From NCBI RefSeq assembly GCF_028369295.1, contig NZ_JAQMYP010000019.1, positions 1 through 64,000 of the forward strand: DNA of 64,000 nt. Reading direction: 5' to 3'. Positions 8,840-17,227 of the stretch are shown here, piece by piece. The stretch comes from Streptomyces sp. HD (lineage in GTDB: Bacteria; Actinomycetota; Actinomycetes; Streptomycetales; Streptomycetaceae). The translations under genes were made by a program, and so were the position numbers. The notes beneath the pieces are model-generated. The model did no database searches. It worked only from the letters and a program-made list of their open reading frames with translations, and was not told the DNA's origin. Position 1 is the stretch's first letter. Each line of letters starts with the position of its first letter.

Positions 8840-9774
8840 GCCCCCTCCCTGCGCACATGCGTGAGCTTGTCCGGGTTGCTCACCACATAGACGCCGGACA
8901 CCCGCTCGCCGTCCGGCGTCAGGTCCAGGACCAGAACGGCGTACGGCTCCTCGCCCTGGAACAGCACCGCCGCGTCGTCGCCGTTGACGCGCCGGTAGCG
9001 CAGGTCCAGATGGCCGCCGCCTGCGCCTGCCGCGCCCCGGCGCGCGAAGGAGTCGAAGAGCCGCACCGCCTTCTCCCGCCCGTGCACGGGACGCAGCCCC
9101 GCCCGCTTGCGCTTGCCGCCGGCGTCCGTCCACACCGTCACGTCCGGCGCGAGGATCTCCATCAGCGCGGCGAGATCCCCGCCCACCGCGGCCCGCACGA
9201 ACCGCTCGGTCGCCTCCCGCCGCACCCGCGGATGCGCCGCGTACAGCGGCCGCCGCGCATGCACATGCTCCCGGGCCCGATGCCCCAGCTGCCTTACGGC
9301 CGCCGGGCTGCGGTCGATGATCTCCGCGATCTCCGTGTGGGGGTACCCGAACACCTCGTGCAGCACGAACACCGCCCGCTCCAACGGAGTGAGCGACTCC
9401 AGCACGACCAGCATCGCCAGCGACACGGACTCGGTGCGCAGCGCCGGATCGTCCGCGCCCGCCTCCTCGCCGTCCGCGACCAGCGGCTCCGGCAGCCACG
9501 GGCCGACGTAGGTCTCCTGGCGGCGACTGATCGCGGCCCGCCGCGCCAGCGCATGGTTGACGGCGATCCGCACGAGATACGCCCGCGGGTTGGCGATCCC
9601 GTCCAGCGGCGGACCCGCGTTGCGGGCCGTCCACGACAGCCATGTCTCCTGCAGTACGTCCTCGGTGTCGGCGACGCTGCCGAGCATGTTGTAGACGACG
9701 CCGAACATCAGCTCACGGTGTTGGACGAAGACGGCCGTCGCGTCGTCGGTGACGGATACGGGGATGTCGGACAT
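8836..9774 (-). CDS. ECF41-family sigma factor with C-terminal SnoaL-like domain (SigJ-like)
   Basis: 312 aa from ATG 9774 (GGGAGG 7 nt upstream). Sigma region 2 occupies about 12-80 (VYNMLGSVADTEDVLQETWL) and region 4 about 125-185 (PLERAVFVLHEVFGYPHTEI). A NTF2/SnoaL-like domain follows to the end. It has both ECF41 signatures: WLPEP in the linker (93-97) and NPDKL near the C-terminus (300-304). In ECF41 proteins the C-terminal domain replaces an anti-sigma factor by controlling activity in cis. Family members usually regulate a neighbouring oxidoreductase gene; here the coupled neighbour is a cytochrome b. Confidence 0.93.
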   Translation of the reverse strand: MSDIPVSVTDDATAVFVQHRELMFGVVYNMLGSVADTEDVLQETWLSWTARNAGPPLDGIANPRAYLVRIAVNHALARRAAISRRQETYVGPWLPEPLVADGEEAGADDPALRTESVSLAMLVVLESLTPLERAVFVLHEVFGYPHTEIAEIIDRSPAAVRQLGHRAREHVHARRPLYAAHPRVRREATERFVRAAVGGDLAALMEILAPDVTVWTDAGGKRKRAGLRPVHGREKAVRLFDSFARRGAAGAGGGHLDLRYRRVNGDDAAVLFQGEEPYAVLVLDLTPDGERVSGVYVVSNPDKLTHVRREGA

Positions 9775-9934
9775 GGCAGGGCCTCCCAGTGCGCGCTCAC
9801 CACTGCGAGGCCCGGCACGGGCCGGAATGTGACACCCCACGGCCGAATGTGACCCACGTCTCGCCACACCCGTCCGGCAGCCGGGCACCCGACATCGCGT
9901 TCCGCACCTCCCTCGGTACCGTCGTACATCACAC

Positions 9935-9965
9935 TTGACCTGCATGTATTTACGGGTAAGTACCC
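9935..9965 (+). promoter_or_regulatory. Promoter and palindromic operator of the toxin-antitoxin operon
   Basis: A -35-like TTGACC (9935-9940) and -10-like TAAGTA (9957-9962) are 16 bp apart. The -10 is embedded in the palindrome GGGTAAGTACCC (9954-9965), an arrangement expected for autorepression by a ribbon-helix-helix antitoxin. The same GGGTA-2-TACCC core occurs at 18595-18606. Confidence 0.55.
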
Positions 9966-9983
9966 GAGCGGTACCGTGAGGTC

Positions 9984-10229
9984 ATGCCAGCTCTCAACGT
10001 GGAGTTCAGCGACCGCGAGCTAGAGGACCTGCGGCAGATCGCCAAGGAACGCGGTACGTCGATGAAGGCGCTCGTACGGGAGGCCGCAGCGGCCGACATA
10101 GCCCGGCACCGGGCGCTGCAGGAGGGCGCCGAGGCGTTCCGCCGGTTCTTCTCGTCGCACGCGGACGAGTTCGCGGCCGCCTTCCCCGACGACGAACCGC
10201 CCGCCAAGGGCGAGGGACGGGCTGCCTGA
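9984..10229 (+). CDS. Antitoxin, ribbon-helix-helix-like
   Basis: 81 aa. The N-terminal half (VEFSDRELEDLRQIAKERG then TSMKALVREAAAADIARHR) matches the beta-helix-helix pattern of Arc/MetJ-type DNA-binding antitoxins. The C-terminal half, rich in Phe, Asp and Glu, would be the toxin-neutralising tail. It is only 3 nt upstream of the toxin gene and downstream of a palindrome overlapping the -10 region, so it probably represses its own operon. A weak GTGAGG lies very close to the ATG. Confidence 0.75.
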   Translation: MPALNVEFSDRELEDLRQIAKERGTSMKALVREAAAADIARHRALQEGAEAFRRFFSSHADEFAAAFPDDEPPAKGEGRAA

Positions 10230-10232
10230 CCG

Positions 10233-10610
10233 ATGGCACAGGTGATCCATATCGACGTGCCCTGGCTGCTCCAGCGGCACGAAGAGGTCCTGCCCGACCA
10301 GCCCACGATCAACGACTTCTCCGCGTTGGTCGCCGCCGTCGCGCGTCATCGCGTGGATCCGCCCCGCCTGGGTATCGACTCCGACCCGGCCTGGCGGGCC
10401 GCCGCACTGCTGCACACCCTCGCCCAGCTCAAGCCGCTTCCCTCGGCGAACGCCAGGTTCGCCTGTTCCGCCGCGGTCGCCTACATGTTCGTCAGCGGTG
10501 TCGGCATCGACCCGCCCTACGGCGCGCTCGTCGACCTCGCCCGTGACCTGATGTCCGGCAAGGCCGACGTGTACGGCGCGGCCGACCGGCTGCGCTCCTG
10601 GCAGATCTGA
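10233..10610 (+). CDS. Toxin, degenerate Fic/Doc-like
   Basis: 125 aa, the usual length for Doc toxins. Doc-like toxins carry H-P-F-x-D-G-N-x-R, binding nucleotide and transferring a phosphate or AMP. The corresponding segment here is KPLPSANAR (residues 67-75): the catalytic His is Lys67, Asp is Ser71 and Gly is Ala72, while Pro, Asn and Arg remain. It is therefore either inactive as a Fic enzyme or uses another chemistry. Its start is 3 nt after the antitoxin stop, typical of coupled TA pairs. Assignment rests on motif spacing, partner and size. Confidence 0.65.
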   Translation: MAQVIHIDVPWLLQRHEEVLPDQPTINDFSALVAAVARHRVDPPRLGIDSDPAWRAAALLHTLAQLKPLPSANARFACSAAVAYMFVSGVGIDPPYGALVDLARDLMSGKADVYGAADRLRSWQI

Positions 10611-10613
10611 CAC

Positions 10614-10678
10614 CCGCCGATCCCCGTTCCCCGCCCCCCGGGGCCGCCGACCGAGGGCGGGAGGAACGGGGTCGGCGG
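10614..10678 (+). terminator. Terminator hairpin after the toxin gene
   Basis: Long inverted repeat, CCGCCGATCCCCGTTCC (10614-10630) against GGAACGGGGTCGGCGG (10663-10678), with one bulged base. It starts 4 nt after the toxin stop. Confidence 0.75.
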
Positions 10679-11104
10679 CCCGTGGCGCGCAGGAGAGCCG
10701 CCGTCCCACGCGTGGCCTTCCGAGGGGCCGCTTCCAGTGGACTACGCCGGTGGCGCGTGGGGGAGCGTGCGTGGTGCTCCGGCGTGTGCGTGTGTTTCAC
10801 ACGGGGCGCATGGAATGTGGAAAGGTCGCGCAGGTGCGGCGAGTTGCGGGCGTATCTGACTTTCTTTCAATGGGGCGGATGTTGCTCAAGTGCCTTGTTG
10901 GCATGAGTGTGCTGTGCAAGGGTGAACTACCTGTGGGGGGTTGGAATAGACCGGGGCTCATTCGTTCCGTGGGGAACCGGCGCGGATGGTCGTTGGTGAA
11001 TTCGTGCTCCCCGCGCTCGCGCCGAAAAGGTGCACATCAGACCGCTCATCCTTTTCGGCGACCAGACCTTCTGAGTCACCTGCGCGTGGGAAGGATTCCG
11101 TTCA
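10679..11104. other. Non-coding upstream region of the ricin-domain gene
   Basis: About 425 bp in which no convincing reading frame, RNA gene or recognised promoter was found; codon-position GC bias is absent. Base composition is visibly lower in GC than the flanking genes around 10850-10960. A stem-loop at 11021-11059 is annotated separately. Probably the long leader and promoter of the downstream gene. Confidence 0.5.
11021..11059 (+). promoter_or_regulatory. Stem-loop in the leader of the ricin-domain gene
   Basis: Perfect 10-bp inverted repeat GCCGAAAAGG (11021-11030) and CCTTTTCGGC (11050-11059) with a 19-nt loop, ending 45 bp before the GTG start. Could be an operator or an mRNA structure. 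Confidence 0.5.
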
Positions 11105-12721
11105 GTGCCCACCCCCCACCCCCCTCGCCCCCCTTACCCACCGCCCGGAGGCGTTCCCGAGGAATCCGACGAAGGCCTCGCGGCACGGTTGCGGGGCCGC
11201 CCCGACGGTGAGGCCGCTCCGTCCGTCGCGCTGCTCATGGCGCGGCACTGGCAACCGGGCCGCGAATACGCGGTGATCTGTCTCGCCGCCCCGACCGGCG
11301 TCGCCGACATGGTCACCGCCGCCGCCTTCCATCAGGTCCTCGACCGTCTGGCGCTGGGCGAACCGGCCGCCGCGCTGCGGCCCCGGCTCCTCGTCGCCGT
11401 ACGGGACACGGTCCGCCAGTGGTCCGCCGAGGAACGAATAGCGGGCGTCCTGCCAGAGCTGGCGAAACCCGCGGGCGGTCGCGGGATGCGTACGGCGAAG
11501 TCGATGACCCCCGAAAATCGCAGGCTCGCCGATCGGTCATTCCAGGCGCTTCCGGGACTTGCCCGATGCCTGCTGTGGCATACCGAGGTCGAGGCCGAGC
11601 CGCTAACCGTGCCGGCCGGTCTGTTGGGCATGGATACCGTTACCGCATCGGCCGCCCTCGAACAAGCGCGTGATAAATTCCGCGAAGGTTGTGTACATGC
11701 CCATCGGGAACTCGCGCCGACGAAGGATTGCCGCTTCTACAACCGGCTCCTCGACGTCCCGATTCGCCGGGGCGGGGCGCTGTTGCCGGATGTCCAGCAG
11801 CATCTGACGGAGTGCCGCTACTGCCGTGATGCCGCCGAACAACTGAGCCATTTCGAGGGCGGGTTGGGAGTGCTGATTGCCGAGGCGGTACTCGGCTGGG
11901 GCGCGCGCCGCTATCTCGACACCCGTCCGGGCCGCACCCCGGGCGGCGAGCCCCGCGCCCGGGGCTTCGCCCGGCACGGCGGCGGGCGCCGGCGCCTCCT
12001 GTCGCGCATCCCCATGCAGGTTCGCAGACCCGCCGGCGGACCGCGCTCCCCACGGACGCTGCTCACCGGCGTGGGCCTGGCCTCCGCCGGACTGATCGCG
12101 GCCATGCTCGCCACCGGCCTGCTCTCCGACGACGACGGCGTCGACCCGGCCGCCTCCGCCACCGGCGGCGGCGCCGGATCCCAGGTACCGCCGGCGGTGT
12201 CCTCCTCGCCGCCGGGCACCGCCCAACTCCCCAACGCACCCTGGCAGTCCAGGCTGCGCAACGCCGAAGCCGACCTGTGCCTCGACATCCGCGGCAAGCC
12301 GAAAGTCGGCGCCGGGACCGAGCTGGCCGACTGCTCGGCCGACGACACCCAGCAGTGGTCGTACGCGACGGACGGCCTGCTGCGCAGCGAGGCGGATCCC
12401 GAGCTGTGCCTGGACTCGCATGCCGACGCCGGTGTGGTGATCCTCGGCAAGTGCGCCGACGACCACTCGAAGCGTGCCGACGACGTGCGCTACGACCTCA
12501 CCGTGCAGGGCGAGTTACTGCCCCGCTGGGACGACCGGCTGGCCCTGGCGCCGACCACGACGGACGTGGGCGCCGACATCGTGGTCAAGGCCCGTGATGG
12601 GTCGGACGCACAGCGCTGGTCGGTCGATCCGGTGGCGTCGGCGAGCCCCGGGTCGCTGTCGAGCGAGGAGAGTGAACGGCCGGGGGCGCGGGCCGTGCGG
12701 GCGGTGGGGGAGGAGATGTAG
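11105..12721 (+). CDS. Sigma-like/zinc-finger/transmembrane protein with extracellular ricin-type lectin domain
   Basis: 538 aa from GTG 11105 (GGAAGGA 9 nt upstream). The first ~215 residues resemble a degenerate ECF sigma factor: a region-2-like helix set followed by a region-4-like part (ALPGLARCLLWHTEVEAEPL). A zinc-finger-type motif HLTECRYC lies near 232-240, as in anti-sigma factors. A basic segment and one membrane span (about 318-340, LLTGVGLASAGLIAAMLATG) follow. After a Ser/Pro/Gly linker comes a ricin B-like lectin domain (about 375-520, with LCLDIRG, QQWSY, LCLDSHA, QRWSV). The topology puts the lectin outside and the sigma-like part inside, so a carbohydrate-sensing regulator is plausible. 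A TTA codon lies at 12515-12517. Function unproven. Confidence 0.75.
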   Translation: MPTPHPPRPPYPPPGGVPEESDEGLAARLRGRPDGEAAPSVALLMARHWQPGREYAVICLAAPTGVADMVTAAAFHQVLDRLALGEPAAALRPRLLVAVRDTVRQWSAEERIAGVLPELAKPAGGRGMRTAKSMTPENRRLADRSFQALPGLARCLLWHTEVEAEPLTVPAGLLGMDTVTASAALEQARDKFREGCVHAHRELAPTKDCRFYNRLLDVPIRRGGALLPDVQQHLTECRYCRDAAEQLSHFEGGLGVLIAEAVLGWGARRYLDTRPGRTPGGEPRARGFARHGGGRRRLLSRIPMQVRRPAGGPRSPRTLLTGVGLASAGLIAAMLATGLLSDDDGVDPAASATGGGAGSQVPPAVSSSPPGTAQLPNAPWQSRLRNAEADLCLDIRGKPKVGAGTELADCSADDTQQWSYATDGLLRSEADPELCLDSHADAGVVILGKCADDHSKRADDVRYDLTVQGELLPRWDDRLALAPTTTDVGADIVVKARDGSDAQRWSVDPVASASPGSLSSEESERPGARAVRAVGEEM

Positions 12722-12914
12722 CCCCCGCGCCGGGGACGACGGGCGCGGTGGCCGCGTGCGGTGGCGGCCGCGCCCGGCGGGGCGGAAGCAGCCCCGGCGT
12801 ACGAACGGAGCCGGTTCGCCCCGCCCGAATCCCCGCCCGGGGCCTGCCGTTCGGGCCGGGCCGCCCGAGACACCGCGCCCCCCCGCGTCGCCGGCACGAT
12901 CCGCCGGACAGGCC

Positions 12915-13901
12915 CTAGTTCACGACGTCCCGCGGTGTCGCGCCCGACCCGCCCGCCAGGAAGTCCGTCACGTTCTGCACGGCGGCCAGGGCGATGCGGA
13001 CCAGGGTCTCGCGGGTGACGCCGCCGACGTGCGGGGAGAGCACCACGTTCGGGGCGCGGAGCAGGTGCAGGGCCGGGGTGGGGGGTTCGGGGTCGAAGAC
13101 GTCGATGCCCGCCCCGGCCAGGGCGCCCTTCTCCAGCGCGTCGGCGAGGGCGTCCTGGTCGATCAGTGCGCCTCGCGCGGTGTTGATCACGAACGCCGTC
13201 GGTTTGAGCAGCCCGAGCCGCTCGGCGTTCAGCAGATGCCGGGTCTCGTCGGTGAGCGGGGTGTGCAGGGAGACGTAGTCGGAGGTGCTCAGCAGTTCGT
13301 CGAGCGGGACATGGCGGGCGCCGCCGAACTCGGCCTCCGTCTCCGGTGCCAGTCGGTGTCGTCCGGCGTAGATGACGTCCATGTCGAAGGCGACCGCGCG
13401 GCGGGCGACCTGCCGCCCGATCTGGCCCAGGCCGACGATGCCCAGCGTCTTGCCGCACAGCTCGGTCAGCGAGTGCTGGAGGCGGGGGAGTGCCCAGTCG
13501 GCCTCGACGAGCGCGGTGTGGGCGGGGATCAGCTGTTTGGCCAGGGCGAGCATGAGGGCGAAGGTCTGCTCGGCCACGTTCTGTGCCTCGGCGCCGCTGG
13601 AGCCGATGTTGCACACCCGCACGCCGCGCTCGCGTGCCGCGTCCACGTCGACGTAGTCGAAGCCGTGGCTCGCGCACTGCACCAGCTCCAGCTCCGGTGC
13701 GGCGGCGAGGTGTTCGGCGGTCACCGGGGCGAGCGCGGTGATGACGACGTGGGCGGCGCGCAGCGCGGCCGGGTCCTCGCGGGCCGCCTCGACGACGGTG
13801 ACGTGCGTGCCCTCGGGGAAGAGCGTGGCGAGACCGGCGCCGATGGCACGGCCGCCGACGTGCGGGGCGATGACGGCGAGGACGTTCTTCGGTGCGGTCA
13901 T
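12915..13901 (-). CDS. D-2-hydroxyacid dehydrogenase (NAD-dependent)
   Basis: 328 aa, standard length. Rossmann motif GLGQIG at 157-162, followed by a family-typical substrate/cofactor fold. The catalytic triad of the family is present: R243 (NTARGAL), E272 (DVFDPEP) and H291 (SPHVGG). The enzyme interconverts 2-oxo acids and D-2-hydroxy acids; similarity to glycerate/phosphoglycerate and formate dehydrogenases prevents naming the substrate. The ATG overlaps the upstream gene's stop (ATGA, 13898-13901), so it is co-translated with the FMN hydroxy-acid oxidase, and both act on 2-hydroxy acids. Confidence 0.9.
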   Translation of the reverse strand: MTAPKNVLAVIAPHVGGRAIGAGLATLFPEGTHVTVVEAAREDPAALRAAHVVITALAPVTAEHLAAAPELELVQCASHGFDYVDVDAARERGVRVCNIGSSGAEAQNVAEQTFALMLALAKQLIPAHTALVEADWALPRLQHSLTELCGKTLGIVGLGQIGRQVARRAVAFDMDVIYAGRHRLAPETEAEFGGARHVPLDELLSTSDYVSLHTPLTDETRHLLNAERLGLLKPTAFVINTARGALIDQDALADALEKGALAGAGIDVFDPEPPTPALHLLRAPNVVLSPHVGGVTRETLVRIALAAVQNVTDFLAGGSGATPRDVVN

Positions 13902-15067
13902 GCGGATTCCTCGATGAGGTCGGCGGGGCCGATCGTGGCGGGGGCGGCGTGTCCGGACAGGGCGAGGGTGAGGTCGAGTTCGGCGAGCAGACAGCGGACG
14001 ACGTGCTCGACCCCCGCCTGTCCGTCGAGGCCGAGCCCGTAGGCGTACGGCCGTCCGACGAGCACCGCCTTCGCGCCGAGCGCGAGCGCCTTGAAGATGT
14101 CGTCGCCGGTGCGGATGCCGCTGTCGAACAGCACGGTCAGCCGGTCACCGACGGCCGCCACCACCCGGGGCAGGGCGTCCGCCGCCCCGACCGAGCCGGC
14201 CACCTGACGGCCGCCGTGGTTGGAGACGACGACCCCGTCCATCCCGGCGTCGGCCGCCGCGCGGGCGTCGTCCGGGTGCAGGATGCCCTTCAGGACGATC
14301 GGGCCGTCCCAGTTCTCCCGCAGGAACGCCAGGTCGGGCCAGGTCTTGGCAGGGTCCGAGAACATGCCGACGAAGTGCATCACGGCCGCGTTCGGATCCT
14401 CGTGCACCGGCTTGGCCAGGCCTGCCTGGAAGGCCGGGTCCGAGAAGTAGTTGGCGGTGCCCACGCCGTGCAGGAACGGCAGATACGCCTGGTCGAGATC
14501 GCGGGGCCGCCAGGCCAGCATCGGCGTGTCCAGGGTGACGACGAGCGCGGTGAACCCGGCCGCCTTCGCCCGGTGCAGGAAGCTCCGGGCCACCTCCGGG
14601 TCCTTCGGCCAGTACAGCTGGAACCAGCGCTCGGCGTCGCCCATCGCCTCCGCGACCTGCTCCATGGGGGTGCTGGACGCCGAGGACAGAGTGAACGGCA
14701 CACCCTGCGCGGCGGCGGCACGGGCGGCCGCGCACTCGGCGTCCGGGTGCATGATCGACAGCACGCCGATCGGCGCCAGCGCCAGCGGAGCCGGCAGGGT
14801 GCGGCCCAGCACCTCGACGGACAGGTCCCGTTCGTGCACGTCCCGCAGCATGCGGGGCACGATCCGGCGTCGGCGCAGAGCCGACCGGTTGGCGCGGGCG
14901 GTGCTGCCGTCGCCCGCGCTGCCCGCCACATAGCCGACCGGGCCGGGGCCGAGGCGCTGCTCGGTCAGCTCCTCCAGCCGGGTCAGATCGGTGGGCAGCC
15001 GGGGTACGGCGCCCGTCATCCCGTTCAGATAGATCTCGTACTGGAAGTCAGCCCAGTGCTTGCCCAT
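13898..15067 (-). CDS. FMN-dependent alpha-hydroxy acid oxidase (lactate 2-monooxygenase-like)
   Basis: 389 aa from ATG 15067. The protein begins MGKHWADFQYEIYLNGM as in actinobacterial homologues; the in-frame ATG at 15115 would overlap an operator-like palindrome and lacks an RBS. It shows the FMN alpha/beta barrel signatures LALAPIGVLSIMHPDAE, the active-site loop VVVSNHGGRQVAGSVGA (base His, Arg), and VLFDSGIRTGDDIFKALALG for phosphate binding. It oxidises an L-2-hydroxy acid such as lactate, giving pyruvate or, for monooxygenases, acetate and CO2. It is the first complete oxidoreductase of a catabolic operon with the dehydrogenase at 12915. Confidence 0.88.
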   Translation of the reverse strand: MGKHWADFQYEIYLNGMTGAVPRLPTDLTRLEELTEQRLGPGPVGYVAGSAGDGSTARANRSALRRRRIVPRMLRDVHERDLSVEVLGRTLPAPLALAPIGVLSIMHPDAECAAARAAAAQGVPFTLSSASSTPMEQVAEAMGDAERWFQLYWPKDPEVARSFLHRAKAAGFTALVVTLDTPMLAWRPRDLDQAYLPFLHGVGTANYFSDPAFQAGLAKPVHEDPNAAVMHFVGMFSDPAKTWPDLAFLRENWDGPIVLKGILHPDDARAAADAGMDGVVVSNHGGRQVAGSVGAADALPRVVAAVGDRLTVLFDSGIRTGDDIFKALALGAKAVLVGRPYAYGLGLDGQAGVEHVVRCLLAELDLTLALSGHAAPATIGPADLIEESA

Positions 15068-15114
15068 GCCTGCGCCCCGCCTCTCGTCACTGAGAACGCG
15101 CTGTACGCCGACCA

Positions 15115-15126
15115 TACCGACCGGTA
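15115..15126. promoter_or_regulatory. TetR-type operator palindrome
   Basis: TACCGACCGGTA, a TACCG-2-CGGTA palindrome, lies 48 bp upstream of the oxidase start in the only gap of the operon. TetR-family regulators often use such sites; no tetR gene is adjacent. Confidence 0.45.
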
Positions 15127-15140
15127 GGCGGGGGAGCGGA

Positions 15141-15836
15141 TCAGGGGGCCGCCACGGATTCGAGGAGGATGCGGGCCAGTTCGCGCGGCTGCGAGAACAT
15201 CGGCCAGTGGCCGGTGTCCATGGTCACCAGGTTCCAGAGATCGCTCTTGAGGAGTTCGGCGACCTCGTCGCTCGGCTCCGGCCAGTCCAGCAGACACTTG
15301 ACGTAGGTCGTCGGCAGCTCGGCGAGCGAGCCGGTCAGGACGGCCGGTTCGGTGAGCGTGGCGCCGGGATGGGCTGTCGCGCCGCGCACGATCCGGGCGA
15401 TCTGCTCGTCCGTGAGGCCCTGGTCCGCCAGATCCTCGGCAGAGAAGGGCGCCCAGAAGCCGCCGTTCGCCTCGATCGCCGTCCGCACCCCGTCGCTCGG
15501 CCAGCCCCACAGGAACGACTTCCCGTCGATCGGGACGTTCGCGTCGACGTACACCACCCGTCTCAGCCGGTCACCGATCCGCTCGGCGGCCTGCCCGACC
15601 GGGACGCCCGAGTAGCTGTGCCCGACCAGCACCACGTCCCGCAGGTCGAGACCCTCCACCTCCTCGACGATGTCCCGCACATGGGTCTGCTGCCCGGCCG
15701 GTATTCCCCGCTTCTCGGCCAGCCCCGACAGGGTCAGCGCATGCGACTCGTGCCCGGCCGCCCGCAACTCGGGGACCACCTCGTCCCACGCCCACGCACC
15801 CAGCTTCGCACCCGCCACCAGAACGTAATTGGTCAT
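15141..15836 (-). CDS. Alpha/beta hydrolase (esterase-like)
   Basis: 231 aa from ATG 15836. Compact alpha/beta hydrolase of the EstC/salicylate-esterase type: oxyanion strand YVLVAGAKLGAWAWDEVVP, nucleophile elbow GHSYSG, and catalytic His in DTGHWPMFSQP near the C-terminus. No signal peptide, so cytoplasmic. The ATG overlaps the stop of the truncated permease (ATGA), showing that both once formed a coupled transcription unit with the oxidase downstream. Substrate unknown; an ester or lactone feeding the hydroxy-acid enzymes is a reasonable guess. Confidence 0.85.
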   Translation of the reverse strand: MTNYVLVAGAKLGAWAWDEVVPELRAAGHESHALTLSGLAEKRGIPAGQQTHVRDIVEEVEGLDLRDVVLVGHSYSGVPVGQAAERIGDRLRRVVYVDANVPIDGKSFLWGWPSDGVRTAIEANGGFWAPFSAEDLADQGLTDEQIARIVRGATAHPGATLTEPAVLTGSLAELPTTYVKCLLDWPEPSDEVAELLKSDLWNLVTMDTGHWPMFSQPRELARILLESVAAP

Positions 15837-16450
15837 GAGATCAAGGTAGTCGAGGGCACTGACAACGCCGCCGGCCCACTGATCGGCGGCACCGGCACCT
15901 CGACGGTGCGGGCCAGCCGCGCCCCCTCGGGTCCGTAGACCGCCCTCGGCTCGGGGAACACCCGCAGCAGCGCCAGGAACAGCACGGCCGCGACGACCAG
16001 CGACAACGGCAGGCTGATGTCCACCCCACCCGCGAGATCGCCCAGCGGGCCGACGAACTGGCCGGGGATGTTGGTGAACAGCACGCCGATCACCGCCGTC
16101 ACCCACCAGGCGGTCATGCCCCGCCAGTTCCAGCCGTGCGCGAACCAGTAACGGCCGCCGCGCTGACGGCGGTTGAAGACCTGCAGGGCGTCGGGGTCGT
16201 ACCAGCCGCGCCGGGTCCAGTAGCCCAGCATCATCACGACCATCCAGGGCGCGGTGCAGGTGATGATCATGGTCGCGAAGGTCGAGATCGACTGCACCAG
16301 GTCGAGCCCGAACCGCCCGACGAAGATGAACGCGATCGACAGCCCGCCGACCAGCAGCGTCGCCTGCACCCGCGACAGTCGCGGGAACACCGACGAGAAG
16401 TCGAGGCCGGTCCCGTACAGGGCCGTCGTGCCCGTCGCCATGCCGTCGGG
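15833..16450 (-). pseudogene. Truncated NCS1-family permease (C-terminal part)
   Basis: About 203-206 residues of clear nucleobase:cation symporter-1 (cytosine/allantoin/hydantoin permease family) sequence remain, from TALYGTGLDFSSVFPRL through several spans (LLVGGLSIAFIFVGRFGLDL, MIITCTAPWMVVMMLGYW) to the normal C-terminus. Full-length proteins have about 480 residues. The N-terminal half is absent: upstream of about 16450 the frame becomes Arg/Pro-rich sequence unlike any transporter. It is probably non-functional, though an ATG exists at 16441. The lost gene would have imported a small heterocycle or related compound for the downstream catabolic genes. Confidence 0.75.
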
Positions 16451-16657
16451 GCTCAGGGGACACGGGGGCTCCAGCGTGGGCGGGGCGGTGGAGCGCGTTG
16501 TGGCGCGTCGGGGGCGACGGCCGGTGCCTGCCGCTGGGGTGTGCGGGCAGCGTGGATGCCGTCCTCTCGGGGATCTGCAGACGGTACGGCTGTGCGCAAG
16601 AGCCACACCAGAGGACGGTTCATCCATCTTCTGTGCCGTCGGTGGACGAAACCTCCA

Positions 16658-17227
16658 TCAGTCGCTGTCCGCGGATGTGTCCTGTGTGTCCTGGCTGTCC
16701 TCCGGTTCCGCGTCCGGCCCCTGTGCCCGCACCCGCTGGACGTTCTCCAGGGACTCGCGCAGTTCGGCGAGCCAGTCGTCGGCGTGCCGCTGCACCAGCC
16801 GTACGCACCATGCGAGGGCGTCACTGCGGCTGCGGGCGACCCCGCCGGCGATCAGGGTGTCGAGGACCTGCCGCTCGGGCTGACGCAGCCGGGTCATCAC
16901 CGGGGCGGCGATATGCGTGAACAGGGCGCGCTCGGCACCGCACTCCACGCCCCAGGAGACCTTCCGGCGGAACCGGTGCTCGGCCTCCCGGGCCACCCCG
17001 ATCCGGGTCTCCCGGGTGCGCTCCCGGAACTCCTGGATCCGACCCTCCACGGCCGCCTCCCGCTCGGCGGCCGAGACACCTTCGGCCAGGTGGGGCGCGG
17101 GGATGCGGCCGATCACGGTGATCTCCTCACGATCGACCGTCACCTCGGCCAGTTCCTCGAAGAGATCGTCCGGCAGGCGGCCGGCGAACCAGCCGCGCAG
17201 CTTTTCTCGTTGCTCGGTGGTAATCAT
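16658..17227 (-). CDS. Conserved hypothetical protein, possible autoregulator
   Basis: 189 aa from ATG 17227; I do not recognise the family. The sequence is charged and helical, with no signal peptide or membrane span. A segment near residues 125-145 (VLDTLIAGGVARSRSDALAW) has the look of a ribbon-helix-helix strand and helices as found in CopG/ParD-type regulators. The C-terminus is an acidic Asp/Ser/Gln tail. The perfect palindrome GTAATC-AC-GATTAC abuts the ATG, which would block its own translation-initiation region or transcription when bound. Function otherwise unknown. Confidence 0.65.
   Translation of the reverse strand: MITTEQREKLRGWFAGRLPDDLFEELAEVTVDREEITVIGRIPAPHLAEGVSAAEREAAVEGRIQEFRERTRETRIGVAREAEHRFRRKVSWGVECGAERALFTHIAAPVMTRLRQPERQVLDTLIAGGVARSRSDALAWCVRLVQRHADDWLAELRESLENVQRVRAQGPDAEPEDSQDTQDTSADSD

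Noticed and set aside
8840..9643. N-terminal extension of cytochrome b across the sigma factor gene
   Set aside because: Antiphase reading of the ECF41 gene; RBS and GTGA overlap support the start at 8839.
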